Source: a virus. Taken from it: a stretch of DNA of 34,379 bases. This document shows positions 7,398-13,679 of the stretch, in pieces (the stretch's first letter is position 1; every line of letters starts with the position of its first letter). The notes beneath the pieces were generated by a model, which was given only the letters and a program-made list of their open reading frames with translations, was not told the DNA's origin and did not search any database. Location of the stretch: the IMG/VR virus record IMGVR_UViG_3300050034_000124, positions 1 to 34,379 of that record. One strand, given 5' to 3'. Position numbers and translations under genes: made by a program.

Positions 7398-7685
7398 ATG
7401 GAACTTGAATATACACCTCAATCACCAAAGAAAACAGAAGCCCCAGCACCTCAGTTTGTCCTTGTTAATGATGTTACTGGAAAGCCACCTTTAAAACGTG
7501 GTCCCCAAATTCTACGAGCTTATAGCCAAGATAAGAATGGTAAGCAGGTGGTCATTCAATTTAAAGTCCCATATCCGCCCAAATCGAATTGTAAGAAATG
7601 TCTTGGGCGAGGATATCTTGGTGTTATTGTCCGCGAGGATGCCCGGGATATTGTCATCTGTAAGAAGTGTTTTCCAATGATGTAA
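7398..7685 (+). CDS. small protein with Cys4 zinc motif, 95 aa
   Basis: The C-terminal third contains CKKCLGRGYLG and later ICKKCF. A CxxCxGxG pair like this resembles half of the DnaJ-type zinc ribbon and would bind one zinc ion. The N-terminal half is Pro/Lys-rich (YTPQSPKKTEAPAPQ) and probably flexible. The start at 7398 follows the promoter directly, while the longer in-frame extension runs through the terminator. It is transcribed alone, and its function is unknown. Confidence 0.7.
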   Translation: MELEYTPQSPKKTEAPAPQFVLVNDVTGKPPLKRGPQILRAYSQDKNGKQVVIQFKVPYPPKSNCKKCLGRGYLGVIVREDARDIVICKKCFPMM

Positions 7686-7725
7686 ACTATAACTTAGTTC
7701 ATCAATCCATCTCCATACTCATATT

Positions 7726-8421
7726 ATGATCAAACTAAATCATTTGATACGTAAAGAATTGGTGTATGAAGGATTAATTTATACTGTTAATTTAGGAACG
7801 ACCTCGGATATGTTGGAGAACTGGTCCGGGTCGGGTGAAAAATTTAAGATACGAACGACTCCTAGTAAAATATTTTTAAATTTTACAAAAAATCTTGATG
7901 AAACGGAGTTCAATCATTTATTGAGGCTCATTAACAATTTGGGGTGGTTTATTTCGGCGGTTCTTATATCTCACTCATCCATGAATTGGGAAAAGTTTAA
8001 TTACACGAAATTCATTCAGACCGAAATGAATACGCCGTGGGTGTCATTTCAATTAGAAGCAAAATTTGATGTGGAGTTAAATATACATGATTATGACATT
8101 CTTTATCACGTCTCACCATCCATCAACAAGAATAAAATATTAAGGATAGGATTGGTGCCTAAAACCAAATCCAAGAAAATGTCGCATCCCGAGCGAATTT
8201 ATTTGACCGATAATGAGAATGATTCAAATGTGATAGCATTTCAATTTCATAAGAATAATCCTGACATTGCGTTATCGGTATCCAAAATAAATTTTAAGGG
8301 AGTTTGTCGAGATAATCCATCTATACGTTTATTTGACGATCCCAATTTCAAGGGAGGGTTTTTTACATTGTCAAATATTCCACCAAAATTTATTTCTTGG
8401 GATGGAGAAATGGAAATATAA
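7726..8421 (+). CDS. ADP-ribosyltransferase-like candidate protein, 231 aa
   Basis: The first half (1-120) is unrecognised. The second half begins YDILYHVSPSINKNKILRIG, LVPK and later PERIYLTDNE, ending FTLSNIPPKFISW. A YHxS strand, a helix ending in GL, and a later Y-L strand match the H-Y elements at the start of ADP-ribosyltransferase folds (DarT or KptA/Tpt1-like). I cannot locate the third catalytic residue with confidence, so the assignment is tentative. If correct, it would use NAD or ADP-ribose-type ligands, relevant to the macro domain gene about 280 bp downstream. A CATACT six bases before the ATG could be a weak -10. Confidence 0.5.
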   Translation: MIKLNHLIRKELVYEGLIYTVNLGTTSDMLENWSGSGEKFKIRTTPSKIFLNFTKNLDETEFNHLLRLINNLGWFISAVLISHSSMNWEKFNYTKFIQTEMNTPWVSFQLEAKFDVELNIHDYDILYHVSPSINKNKILRIGLVPKTKSKKMSHPERIYLTDNENDSNVIAFQFHKNNPDIALSVSKINFKGVCRDNPSIRLFDDPNFKGGFFTLSNIPPKFISWDGEMEI

Positions 8422-8435
8422 TGCATACTAAATTT

Positions 8436-8480
8436 ATGAAACGAATTGTATGGATGCCGCAGAATAACCGGGCATTATAA
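8436..8480 (+). other. possible 14-residue peptide or gene-start remnant
   Basis: A tiny frame MKRIVWMPQNNRAL lies in the gap between the 7726 gene and the minus-strand AP2 gene. It ends on top of the minus gene's stop. The lead-in looks like a normal phage gene start, so it may be the front of a deleted gene rather than a functional peptide. Confidence 0.2.
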
Positions 8481-8672
8481 TGTATTTGCTATTTTGACTG
8501 CGTCTTCTTCGTTAAGAAAACTGCCATGAAACTTACATTTTCCATCGGTCTTTTTACTGACTTGCCATCGGTTTCTACGTTTATCAAATGTGACATATTT
8601 TGTAGTAGAATATGGTTTCCGTTCTATTTTTGCCCAATCTAAATGATCCACGCTAATATATTTGCTTGACAT
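8475..8672 (-). CDS. AP2-like DNA-binding domain protein, 65 aa (minus strand)
   Basis: The predicted protein starts MSSKYISVDHLDWAKIERK. It contains YVTFDKRRNRWQVSKKTDGK followed by a Gly-Ser-Phe turn and NEEDAVKIANTL. That is the AP2 layout: a three-stranded sheet with a WxV strand, then a helix with EEDAV. AP2 domains bind DNA and occur in phages alone or attached to homing endonucleases. The start is chosen where a GGA-containing ribosome site precedes the ATG; upstream extension would run through the macro gene. Its ATG overlaps the -35 box of the oppositely oriented macro promoter, so the two could regulate each other. Confidence 0.65.
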   Translation of the reverse strand: MSSKYISVDHLDWAKIERKPYSTTKYVTFDKRRNRWQVSKKTDGKCKFHGSFLNEEDAVKIANTL

Positions 8673-8693
8673 TTTCCAATGATATATTATCAT
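8666..8693 (+). promoter_or_regulatory. promoter for the macro domain gene
   Basis: TTGACA (8666-8671), a 16-bp spacer and TATCAT (8688-8693), with six bases to the ATG at 8700: the same leaderless layout as elsewhere. The -35 box overlaps the start codon of the minus-strand AP2 gene. Confidence 0.65.
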
Positions 8694-8699
8694 TCCATC

Positions 8700-9155
8700 A
8701 TGATATATGAAATAGATGCGAATTTGCTTGAATATCCACTCGATGGGATAATCCACAGTGCCAATTGTTTTTGTACTCAATCTGCGGGAATAGCCTTGCG
8801 AATCAAAAATAAGTTTCCCGATGCATATGCAGCCGACTGCAAAACCAAGCGGGGTGATCAATCAAAACTTGGCACGTTTTCATTAGCAGTGCTTCCATCG
8901 AATTTCCATATTTACAATATGTATGGACAATTTTCGTTCGGAGGCATTCGTCCAACAAGTTATGATGCGGTCGTTGATGGACTAACCGCAGTTGAAAAAC
9001 ATGCTCGGGAAAACGGATTGAAGAACCTTGGGTTACCAAAAAATATGTGTTCCACCTTGGGTGGGGCTGATTGGAGAATTATTCGTGTAATAATTGAAAC
9101 CGTGTTTGAAAAGTCTCCATTAGATTTGTATATCTGTAATTACGAACAATCATAA
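8700..9155 (+). CDS. macro domain protein (ADP-ribose binding)
   Basis: This 151-residue protein matches a stand-alone macro domain: GIIHSANCFCTQSAGIA (residues 16-32) corresponds to the ADP-ribose loop with its key Asn, KFPDAYAAD follows, then GTFSLA and IYNMYGQFSFGG, and finally LPKNMCSTLGGADW for the phosphate loop. Macro domains bind ADP-ribose or remove it from proteins or nucleic acids, and some hydrolyse ADP-ribose-1''-phosphate. The start at 8700 follows the promoter; 8679 would lie inside it. With NAD synthesis genes nearby, a role in recycling or neutralising ADP-ribose products is plausible but inferred. Confidence 0.82.
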   Translation: MIYEIDANLLEYPLDGIIHSANCFCTQSAGIALRIKNKFPDAYAADCKTKRGDQSKLGTFSLAVLPSNFHIYNMYGQFSFGGIRPTSYDAVVDGLTAVEKHARENGLKNLGLPKNMCSTLGGADWRIIRVIIETVFEKSPLDLYICNYEQS

Positions 9156-9157
9156 CT

Positions 9158-9364
9158 ATGGGAAAACGTCATGGGAAGTCTCATCATACAATTACGGACC
9201 AAGAAGCACAGGAAGCCATTAATTTGGAATACCGAATTGCTCAACTTGAAGCTCGCCTTTCAGATTTAGAAGAGAACCCCGATATTGAATTTTTAAGACG
9301 TATGAAAGATCGGCTGGATGACCTCGAACGACATTTGAAACCATCAAGAAATTCATCAAGATAA
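9158..9364 (+). CDS. small coiled-coil protein, 68 aa
   Basis: After a basic N-terminus (MGKRHGKSHH), residues 15-60 form an almost continuous charged helix with heptad-like Leu and Ile spacing (YRIAQLEARLSDLEE and FLRRMKDRLDDLERHL), typical of a coiled coil. No catalytic motif is present. It follows the macro gene by 2 nt and precedes the next gene by 1 nt, so the three are presumably co-transcribed. Confidence 0.65.
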   Translation: MGKRHGKSHHTITDQEAQEAINLEYRIAQLEARLSDLEENPDIEFLRRMKDRLDDLERHLKPSRNSSR

Positions 9365-9365
9365 T

Positions 9366-9638
9366 ATGGCCAAGGTTTATTTATGTGACGCATGTGCAAG
9401 GGGGGACCATGGGCATTGTGAATTGGGCCATGCTGCCCCTGATGGGGAATATGGTGGTTCCATATGTCGGTGTCCTTGTCGTGGCAATCCGAAGTGGAAT
9501 ATTCCCAAATTTAATGAGGAGGAATTGCAAAACATCCTCCGTGGGATGAGAGATCATCAAAAAGCTACCGATGAGTGGGCAGAAAATAATCCACCGTTGA
9601 ACTCGGGAGGTGGCCAAATCAAATTAAAGAAGCCTTGA
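9366..9638 (+). CDS. small zinc-binding protein, 90 aa
   Basis: The N-terminal half contains CDACARGDHGHCELGH and then CRCPCRGN, six Cys plus His residues suited to binding one or two zinc ions. The C-terminal half is polar and probably helical. The family is not recognised. It is the last gene of the macro domain unit; its TGA lies inside the -35 box of the next promoter. Confidence 0.65.
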   Translation: MAKVYLCDACARGDHGHCELGHAAPDGEYGGSICRCPCRGNPKWNIPKFNEEELQNILRGMRDHQKATDEWAENNPPLNSGGGQIKLKKP

Positions 9639-9663
9639 CGGCATAGACCAGATGTGGTATAGT
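9635..9663 (+). promoter_or_regulatory. promoter for the DUF3307-like operon
   Basis: TTGACG (9635-9640), a 17-bp spacer ending ATGTGG, and TATAGT (9658-9663). Six bases lead to the ATG at 9670. Confidence 0.7.
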
Positions 9664-9669
9664 GTCGGC

Positions 9670-10116
9670 ATGGAACAGCTTTTAACACATATATTCGGCG
9701 ATTTCGTATTACAGTCGGACTACCTTGCGATGAATAAAGCGAAGCATTCTTGGCCATGCTTTATTCATGTTTGTATTTACACCTCCTGTTTTCTGATGCT
9801 GACATTAAGCTGGAAGGCATTATTGGTTATTGGGGTGACTCACTTTTTGATTGATCGTTTTCATACCCCGCTGTGTCGATTCATTTGGTTTAAGAATCAC
9901 ATGGGGCCGGGATTGAAATACGTTCAATTTGAAAAATGCAAATGGACGGGCTATTATGATAATCTTAACGCCGAAGCATCGGGAGTTGCGTATACTAATG
10001 AGAACATCAATGGGTTTACACCTCGACTCAATTATGTGACCCTGTGGCTCTATATTGTCACTGATAATTTTTTACACTTGACCATCAACTTTTTAGCATT
10101 GAAATACTTATCATGA
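9670..10116 (+). CDS. DUF3307-like integral membrane protein
   Basis: This 148-residue protein begins MEQLLTHIFGDFVLQSDYLA, the hallmark HxxxDFxxQ start of the DUF3307 family found in phages and bacteria. It has several hydrophobic segments: about 26-50 (FIHVCIYTSCFLMLTL), 52-65 and a C-terminal segment (LWLYIVTDNFLHLTINFLAL). HFLIDRF in the middle is another conserved polar site. The family's function is unknown. Starting at 9670 avoids six residues encoded within the -10 region. Its stop overlaps the start of the HD gene. Confidence 0.75.
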   Translation: MEQLLTHIFGDFVLQSDYLAMNKAKHSWPCFIHVCIYTSCFLMLTLSWKALLVIGVTHFLIDRFHTPLCRFIWFKNHMGPGLKYVQFEKCKWTGYYDNLNAEASGVAYTNENINGFTPRLNYVTLWLYIVTDNFLHLTINFLALKYLS

Positions 10117-10685
10117 CCGCCCCGGATTATCCCAAACTTCTCAGTGACCTTGCATCCAGCGTTGGAGTTCTGGATGTTTATAGTGCATTGATGCGACAAT
10201 ACCCACAATTCAATATATGGGCGGGCAGTCATGCGTCTAAACTGCATCATTGTGAAAAAGGTGGATTGGTGCGTCATACATGGGAGACTGCTAATTTAGG
10301 ATTAAGCATTATTCCTATGCTTAATCTTGGGGAAAAGGTTGATGCGACTGAATTTTATTTGGCTGCGTTATTTCATGACACTGGCAAATTGTATGATTAT
10401 TCGATGCTTCCTGATGGGATTGGGGTTCCGGCCCCGCATAAGCGTCTGATCTATCATATCCCTCGCTCGACTCTCATTTGGCATGATGTTGTAATGAAAT
10501 TTCCGGCGTTGAATGAAAAGTATCATGATGCCGTGTTACATGACATTCTCGCCCACCATGGAACGCGAGAATATGGAAGTCCAATTGCTCCCAAGACACA
10601 CGCGGCGTGGTTATTGCATCTGTGTGATAGTATCAGTGCCAGGATGGATGATGCAGATCGTATTGATGTTATGCATATTAGATGA
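10113..10685 (+). CDS. HD-domain phosphohydrolase
   Basis: This 190-residue protein carries HD-superfamily metal ligands: GGLVRHTWE with His55, LFHDTGK with His88-Asp89, DILAHHG near 145-151, and LCDSISARMDDADR closing the site. The arrangement resembles the HD half of YhaM-type 3'-5' exoribonucleases and other nucleotide phosphohydrolases. It lacks the OB domain of YhaM, so the substrate could equally be a nucleotide. It is the second gene of the DUF3307 unit and overlaps its neighbours by ATGA at both ends. Confidence 0.8.
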   Translation: MTAPDYPKLLSDLASSVGVLDVYSALMRQYPQFNIWAGSHASKLHHCEKGGLVRHTWETANLGLSIIPMLNLGEKVDATEFYLAALFHDTGKLYDYSMLPDGIGVPAPHKRLIYHIPRSTLIWHDVVMKFPALNEKYHDAVLHDILAHHGTREYGSPIAPKTHAAWLLHLCDSISARMDDADRIDVMHIR

Positions 10686-10963
10686 TATGTATAGATATGA
10701 GTTGCCAATTTTCTATACCAATAACCAGTTCGATCACTGACGTCAACATTACCGCTTCTGCCGCTATTCTTGCTAATGGAGGGACATTCGCCTCATCAAG
10801 TTCTGGCGGCTTTTTTCTTATACCCACTTTCATTGGCTCCATCGGTGGAACATTTACATTGGTATCGGGGAGTTTGGATGTGACGATTACTGATAAGCCA
10901 TGGCTGGTGTCATGTAGTACAATTCAAGGTGAATTGGTATCGTATTTGACGGGCAGAAATTAA
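10682..10963 (+). CDS. small conserved-looking hypothetical protein, 93 aa
   Basis: The sequence is rich in Ser, Thr, Gly and Ile (ASAAILANGGTFASSSSGGF, then GSIGGTFTLVSGSLDVTITD) and looks like a small beta-rich domain of alternating strands, ending in a helix. I have an impression of similar small proteins in other large phages but cannot name a family. The start may be 10682 (overlapping the HD gene stop) or 10697 (MSCQFSIPITSS), which gives a more natural N-terminus. Confidence 0.55.
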   Translation: MICIDMSCQFSIPITSSITDVNITASAAILANGGTFASSSSGGFFLIPTFIGSIGGTFTLVSGSLDVTITDKPWLVSCSTIQGELVSYLTGRN

Positions 10964-10968
10964 TTGCC

Positions 10969-10996
10969 TTGACACATTCGTGGCATGTGCTATACT
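10969..10996 (+). promoter_or_regulatory. promoter for the acyl-carrier-domain gene
   Basis: TTGACA (10969-10974), a 16-bp spacer ending ATGTGC, and TATACT (10991-10996). Eight bases lead to the ATG at 11005. Confidence 0.75.
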
Positions 10997-11004
10997 GCTA
11001 ATCT

Positions 11005-11697
11005 ATGATAATTGCACAAACATTAAATACAATTTTAGTCTCGGAGGACTCGGGAACTATAACCACTATTAAACCCGGTCATCCGAAGTGGAATCGGTTG
11101 TTTGATATTCTATCCTCATTCAACGAGTATTTTCTAATTGATAAAATCAATGATCCGGAGCCTCCAACATCATCGTGTTCGAATGGTAAATTGATCCCAA
11201 CCCAAAAACCAACCCCGGACTCGCCACCGGCAGTTTCTTCTATTTCAACGAGTATTTATTCGAGAGTTATTAACCTAATGTCGGAGCAGTTGGCTATCCC
11301 AGTGAATGAAATTCAGCCAGACAGTACGCTGATGAGCCTTGGGGCGGATTCGTTGGACGGCGTGGACGGCGTGGAATTGTTAATGGCTATGGAAGAAGAA
11401 TTCGGCATTGAAATTTCCGGCGATAGTATTGAAAAGTATTCAACTGCCACGGTTGGTCAAATCGCTTGCGACTTGGAATTTCATTTGACGTTGAATTCTG
11501 ACCCTGCCGTGGCAGGTATTCTTCCCGACGATCAAGCGGCATATCACATGGGAGTTGTTGATGGCAGTCGAGAATATGTTATTGATGCGGGAATGAATAT
11601 TTTTAACCCCAAATATTTGATCGCGGATGTGAATGGGGCAGATAGTTCTGCTCATGATGCTTACATCCGGGGATATGTATTTGGATATACATCGTAA
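11005..11697 (+). CDS. protein with a central acyl-carrier-protein domain
   Basis: Residues about 82-155 form an acyl/peptidyl carrier domain: helix 1 (YSRVINLMSEQLAI), the phosphopantetheine site LGADSL with Ser116, helix 2 (ELLMAMEEEFGIEI), and helix 3 (TVGQIACDLEFHL). Carrier proteins hold acyl groups on a phosphopantetheine arm for lipid or polyketide chemistry. The N-terminal 80 residues and C-terminal 70 residues are unrecognised, so this is not a stand-alone ACP of about 78 residues. A 9-bp tandem duplication inserts Asp-Gly-Val right after the attachment site. It is a single-gene unit with its own promoter and a terminator. Confidence 0.75.
   Translation: MIIAQTLNTILVSEDSGTITTIKPGHPKWNRLFDILSSFNEYFLIDKINDPEPPTSSCSNGKLIPTQKPTPDSPPAVSSISTSIYSRVINLMSEQLAIPVNEIQPDSTLMSLGADSLDGVDGVELLMAMEEEFGIEISGDSIEKYSTATVGQIACDLEFHLTLNSDPAVAGILPDDQAAYHMGVVDGSREYVIDAGMNIFNPKYLIADVNGADSSAHDAYIRGYVFGYTS
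11356..11373 (+). repeat. 9-bp tandem duplication inside the carrier domain
   Basis: GACGGCGTG occurs twice in a row (11356-11364 and 11365-11373), in frame, giving DGVDGV three residues after the phosphopantetheine serine, where carrier proteins normally have one such unit at the start of helix 2. Confidence 0.85.
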
Positions 11698-11743
11698 TCT
11701 TCGCAAGAAGGAGGGTTCTGCTTTCTAGCGTTCGCGGGACCTT

Positions 11744-11780
11744 TAGGGACGGGACTTCGGGGTCTCGTCCCTTATTTTTT
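11744..11780 (+). terminator. strong rho-independent-like terminator
   Basis: AGGGACGGGA pairs with TCTCGTCCCT around a CTTCGGGG loop, followed by TTATTTTTT. The T-tract ends exactly at the ATG of the next gene (11781), leaving no space for a promoter between them. Confidence 0.85.
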
Positions 11781-12143
11781 ATGAGTACGTTTGCTGCACG
11801 TCTGCTTATCAATGTAGAGCATGGGGCACCGTTGAAGTTCTTCTCTTTGGCCGGACTTCATTTGGCGACTGGTTATTTACGGGTCGTCATTGGTAAACGC
11901 GGCCCTTACGTTGAATTCTCCCATGAACAAATCATATGGGATAGTTTCCGCATCCCGGAGGCTGAGACATACCGGGTTACCAATGCCATCGTTTATTATA
12001 ACGAATACCGGAGTGTGGATTCCTCATATGTAAAATTGTACTTCCAACGCCGAATCGTCACTTATGCTGATTACAAGGTTGGGTTGTGCTACATCTCCCC
12101 ATTTGACCTCATGCGGGAACTAAATCAACCTGTCATAATTTAA
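11781..12143 (+). CDS. hypothetical protein, 120 aa
   Basis: I do not recognise this protein. It looks like a mixed alpha/beta domain (LRVVIGKRGPYVEFSHEQII) with a Tyr-rich middle (AIVYYNEYRSVDSSYVKLYF). No metal or nucleotide motif is visible. Its ATG abuts the T-tract of the terminator hairpin, so expression must depend on read-through, on a promoter inside the hairpin region, or on a processed transcript. AAGGAGG occurs about 70 nt upstream but is too far away to serve this start. Confidence 0.65.
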   Translation: MSTFAARLLINVEHGAPLKFFSLAGLHLATGYLRVVIGKRGPYVEFSHEQIIWDSFRIPEAETYRVTNAIVYYNEYRSVDSSYVKLYFQRRIVTYADYKVGLCYISPFDLMRELNQPVII

Positions 12144-12147
12144 ATGC

Positions 12148-12174
12148 TTGACTTTTTTAATGCGGTGCTATATT
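12148..12174 (+). promoter_or_regulatory. promoter for the small membrane protein pair
   Basis: TTGACT (12148-12153), a 15-bp spacer ending GGTGC and TATATT (12169-12174). The first good ATG (12196) is 21 nt downstream, giving a short leader of about 15 nt, unlike the leaderless pattern elsewhere. Confidence 0.6.
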
Positions 12175-12195
12175 ATCCAAAAATATACGCCCGTT

Positions 12196-12366
12196 ATGAC
12201 TTTTAAAATATTTGTAATCATTTTCAATCTTCTTGTTTTTACCGAATTGATAAAATCCGTGGTATGGAAAAAATCTTTTGTGTGGTGGATGAAAGCCATT
12301 ATCCTTGATGCTATTATAGTTGGACTCTTGTATATTCCTACCCATTTCATTGTTAAATATTGGTAA
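12196..12366 (+). CDS. small membrane protein, 56 aa
   Basis: There are two hydrophobic segments, at about residues 4-18 (KIFVIIFNLLVFTEL) and 33-52 (AIILDAIIVGLLYIPTHFIV), separated by a basic-aromatic loop (VVWKKSFVWW). The start is ATG 12196; the frame could be extended through a TTG in the -35 box, but that would make the promoter coding. A damaged paralogue follows immediately (12371-12543), so this looks like one member of a tandem pair. Function unknown. Confidence 0.6.
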   Translation: MTFKIFVIIFNLLVFTELIKSVVWKKSFVWWMKAIILDAIIVGLLYIPTHFIVKYW

Positions 12367-12370
12367 ATTT

Positions 12371-12543
12371 ATGTTTGATCTTTTTTACTGATTTGGGTGG
12401 TATGTACGATTATCAATGCGGCGGAATGTCTTAATCCCGAACTTGCACATCCGCTCATTCAATTCGTGTCTAGGATTATTATTGACGGTGTGATCATTGG
12501 GTGTTTTTGTGTCGTGATTCACTTGATCACTTGGGGGTGGTAA
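12371..12543 (+). pseudogene. frameshifted small membrane protein, tandem paralogue of the 12196 gene
   Basis: ATG 12371 opens MFDLF and then stops. After a -1 shift in the run of six T at 12381-12386, the frame continues LLIWVVCTIINAAECLNPEL and ends in RIIIDGVIIGCFCVVIHLI plus TWGW at the TAA. The result matches the upstream 56-residue protein in length, two-helix layout and the IILDAIIVG-like motif (IIIDGVIIG). It may be a true pseudogene, a slippage-expressed gene, or a homopolymer sequencing error. Confidence 0.5.
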
Positions 12544-12553
12544 CAAGAAAGGC

Positions 12554-12582
12554 TTGACATGAATTTGAATTTCTGGTATCTT
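12554..12582 (+). promoter_or_regulatory. promoter for the NadM-Nudix / nicotinamidase operon
   Basis: TTGACA (12554-12559), a 17-bp spacer ending in CTGG, and TATCTT (12577-12582). This leaves a leader of about 90 nt before the ATG at 12679, unlike the other promoters. A second TTGACA at 12608 lacks a convincing -10. Confidence 0.65.
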
Positions 12583-12619
12583 TTACGCAAATCAATAATA
12601 TGTATTGTTGACAGCATAG

Positions 12620-12676
12620 ACCGAGATAAAAGATTAGGTTAGTGCTGATTCCATAACCGAGATAAAAGATTAGGTT
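12620..12676 (+). repeat. two 21-bp direct repeats in the NadM-Nudix leader
   Basis: The same 21 bases (beginning ACCGAGATAAAAG and ending ATTAGGTT) occur at 12620-12640 and 12656-12676, 36 bp apart; the second copy ends 2 nt before the ATG. In each copy a left (G/A)ACC can pair with the right GGTT around a 14-nt loop, and the one differing base at the stem end still pairs (G-T versus A-T). They could be tandem operator sites or two small RNA hairpins controlling translation. Confidence 0.7.
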
Positions 12677-12678
12677 TT

Positions 12679-13656
12679 ATGAAAACAACTGAAAATAATG
12701 CAGAAGTCGGCATCATCGTCGCAAGATTTCAAACTCCGTTTCTCCATGACGGACACAAGGAAATCCTTGAAACTGTTCGTACCAATCATCCCCGTGTCGT
12801 CATCTTCCTTGGGAATTCGTTCCTCAAATACACGGTAAATAATCCATTTGATTTTTCGATTCGGAAAGCCATGATCGAGGAACAGTATAAAGATGTTGAA
12901 GTCCTTTATATTGACGATGTTGGAGATAATGTGATTTGGAGCAATAACCTCGACCGTCAGATTCAAAAGCTTCTGGGTGCCAATCTGCGGGCAGTCCTTT
13001 ATGGCAGTCGAGATAGTTTCATCAATGGTTATGTTGGTAAATACCCGACGATTGAACTGATTCCGAGTAAATTCATCAGTGCCAGTGAAATTCGTCGGGA
13101 AGCTGGAATTCGTGCTAAACACACCCTCGACTTCCGCCTTGGTATGTGTCACGCTCTTCAAGCCCAATTCCCGTCATTCAAACTGACGGTGGATATGGCG
13201 ATTATGAATTTTGATACCCAAGAGCTTCTACTTGCCCGCAAACCGGGGCGTACAACGCTTTGTTTCGTCGGCGGCTTTTCTGACCCGACCAAGGATAAGA
13301 AAATAGAAGATGCTGCCATTCGGGAAACCATCGAGGAAACCGGATTGACGACAGATGCTTATATTTACATCGGAAGTGCCCTCATTGATGATCTCCGCTA
13401 TCGCAAAGAAGTGGATAAAATCATGACCGCGTTTTACCTGATGAAATATAACGGTGGCACACCCAAAGCCGATGATGACATCGAATTTGTCTGCTGGCGA
13501 AAACTGGTTGATATTAAGGATTCGGAAATCAGCCCGGCCCATCTGCCGCTGCTCAAAAAATTGCGGGAATTTCTAGCCAATCTGGATATTCAAATTTCCA
13601 AATTGCAATTGCTCAAAGAAAAATTTAGTCCCTTGTCGGGGACTGATAAACAGTAA
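12679..13656 (+). CDS. bifunctional nicotinamide/nicotinate-nucleotide adenylyltransferase (NadM-type) - Nudix hydrolase
   Basis: This is a 325-residue fusion. Residues 1-150 are a NadM-type nucleotidyltransferase: VARFQTPFLHDGH with the HxGH site at 23-26, and the second signature ISASEIRR (133-140). It joins ATP and (nicotinate or nicotinamide) mononucleotide to form the dinucleotide. Residues about 165-300 are a Nudix domain with RETIEETGL at 215-223; the front of the Nudix box (SDPTKDKK) is degenerate, so hydrolase activity on ADP-ribose-like substrates is less certain. The same fusion is known from cyanobacteria and from phage KVP40 (NatV). It is followed 23 nt later by nicotinamidase, with no promoter between them. 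Confidence 0.93.
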   Translation: MKTTENNAEVGIIVARFQTPFLHDGHKEILETVRTNHPRVVIFLGNSFLKYTVNNPFDFSIRKAMIEEQYKDVEVLYIDDVGDNVIWSNNLDRQIQKLLGANLRAVLYGSRDSFINGYVGKYPTIELIPSKFISASEIRREAGIRAKHTLDFRLGMCHALQAQFPSFKLTVDMAIMNFDTQELLLARKPGRTTLCFVGGFSDPTKDKKIEDAAIRETIEETGLTTDAYIYIGSALIDDLRYRKEVDKIMTAFYLMKYNGGTPKADDDIEFVCWRKLVDIKDSEISPAHLPLLKKLREFLANLDIQISKLQLLKEKFSPLSGTDKQ

Positions 13657-13679
13657 ACAAACAACATAAAGTTACATAT

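Noticed and set aside
12608-12640. Second promoter inside the NadM-Nudix leader
   Set aside because: TTGACA is present but the -10 position reads AAGATT or AGATTA, a poor match lying within the direct repeat.
12620-12676. Start of a CRISPR array
   Set aside because: Only two 21-bp copies with a 15-bp gap, no cas genes, and the second copy sits on a start codon.
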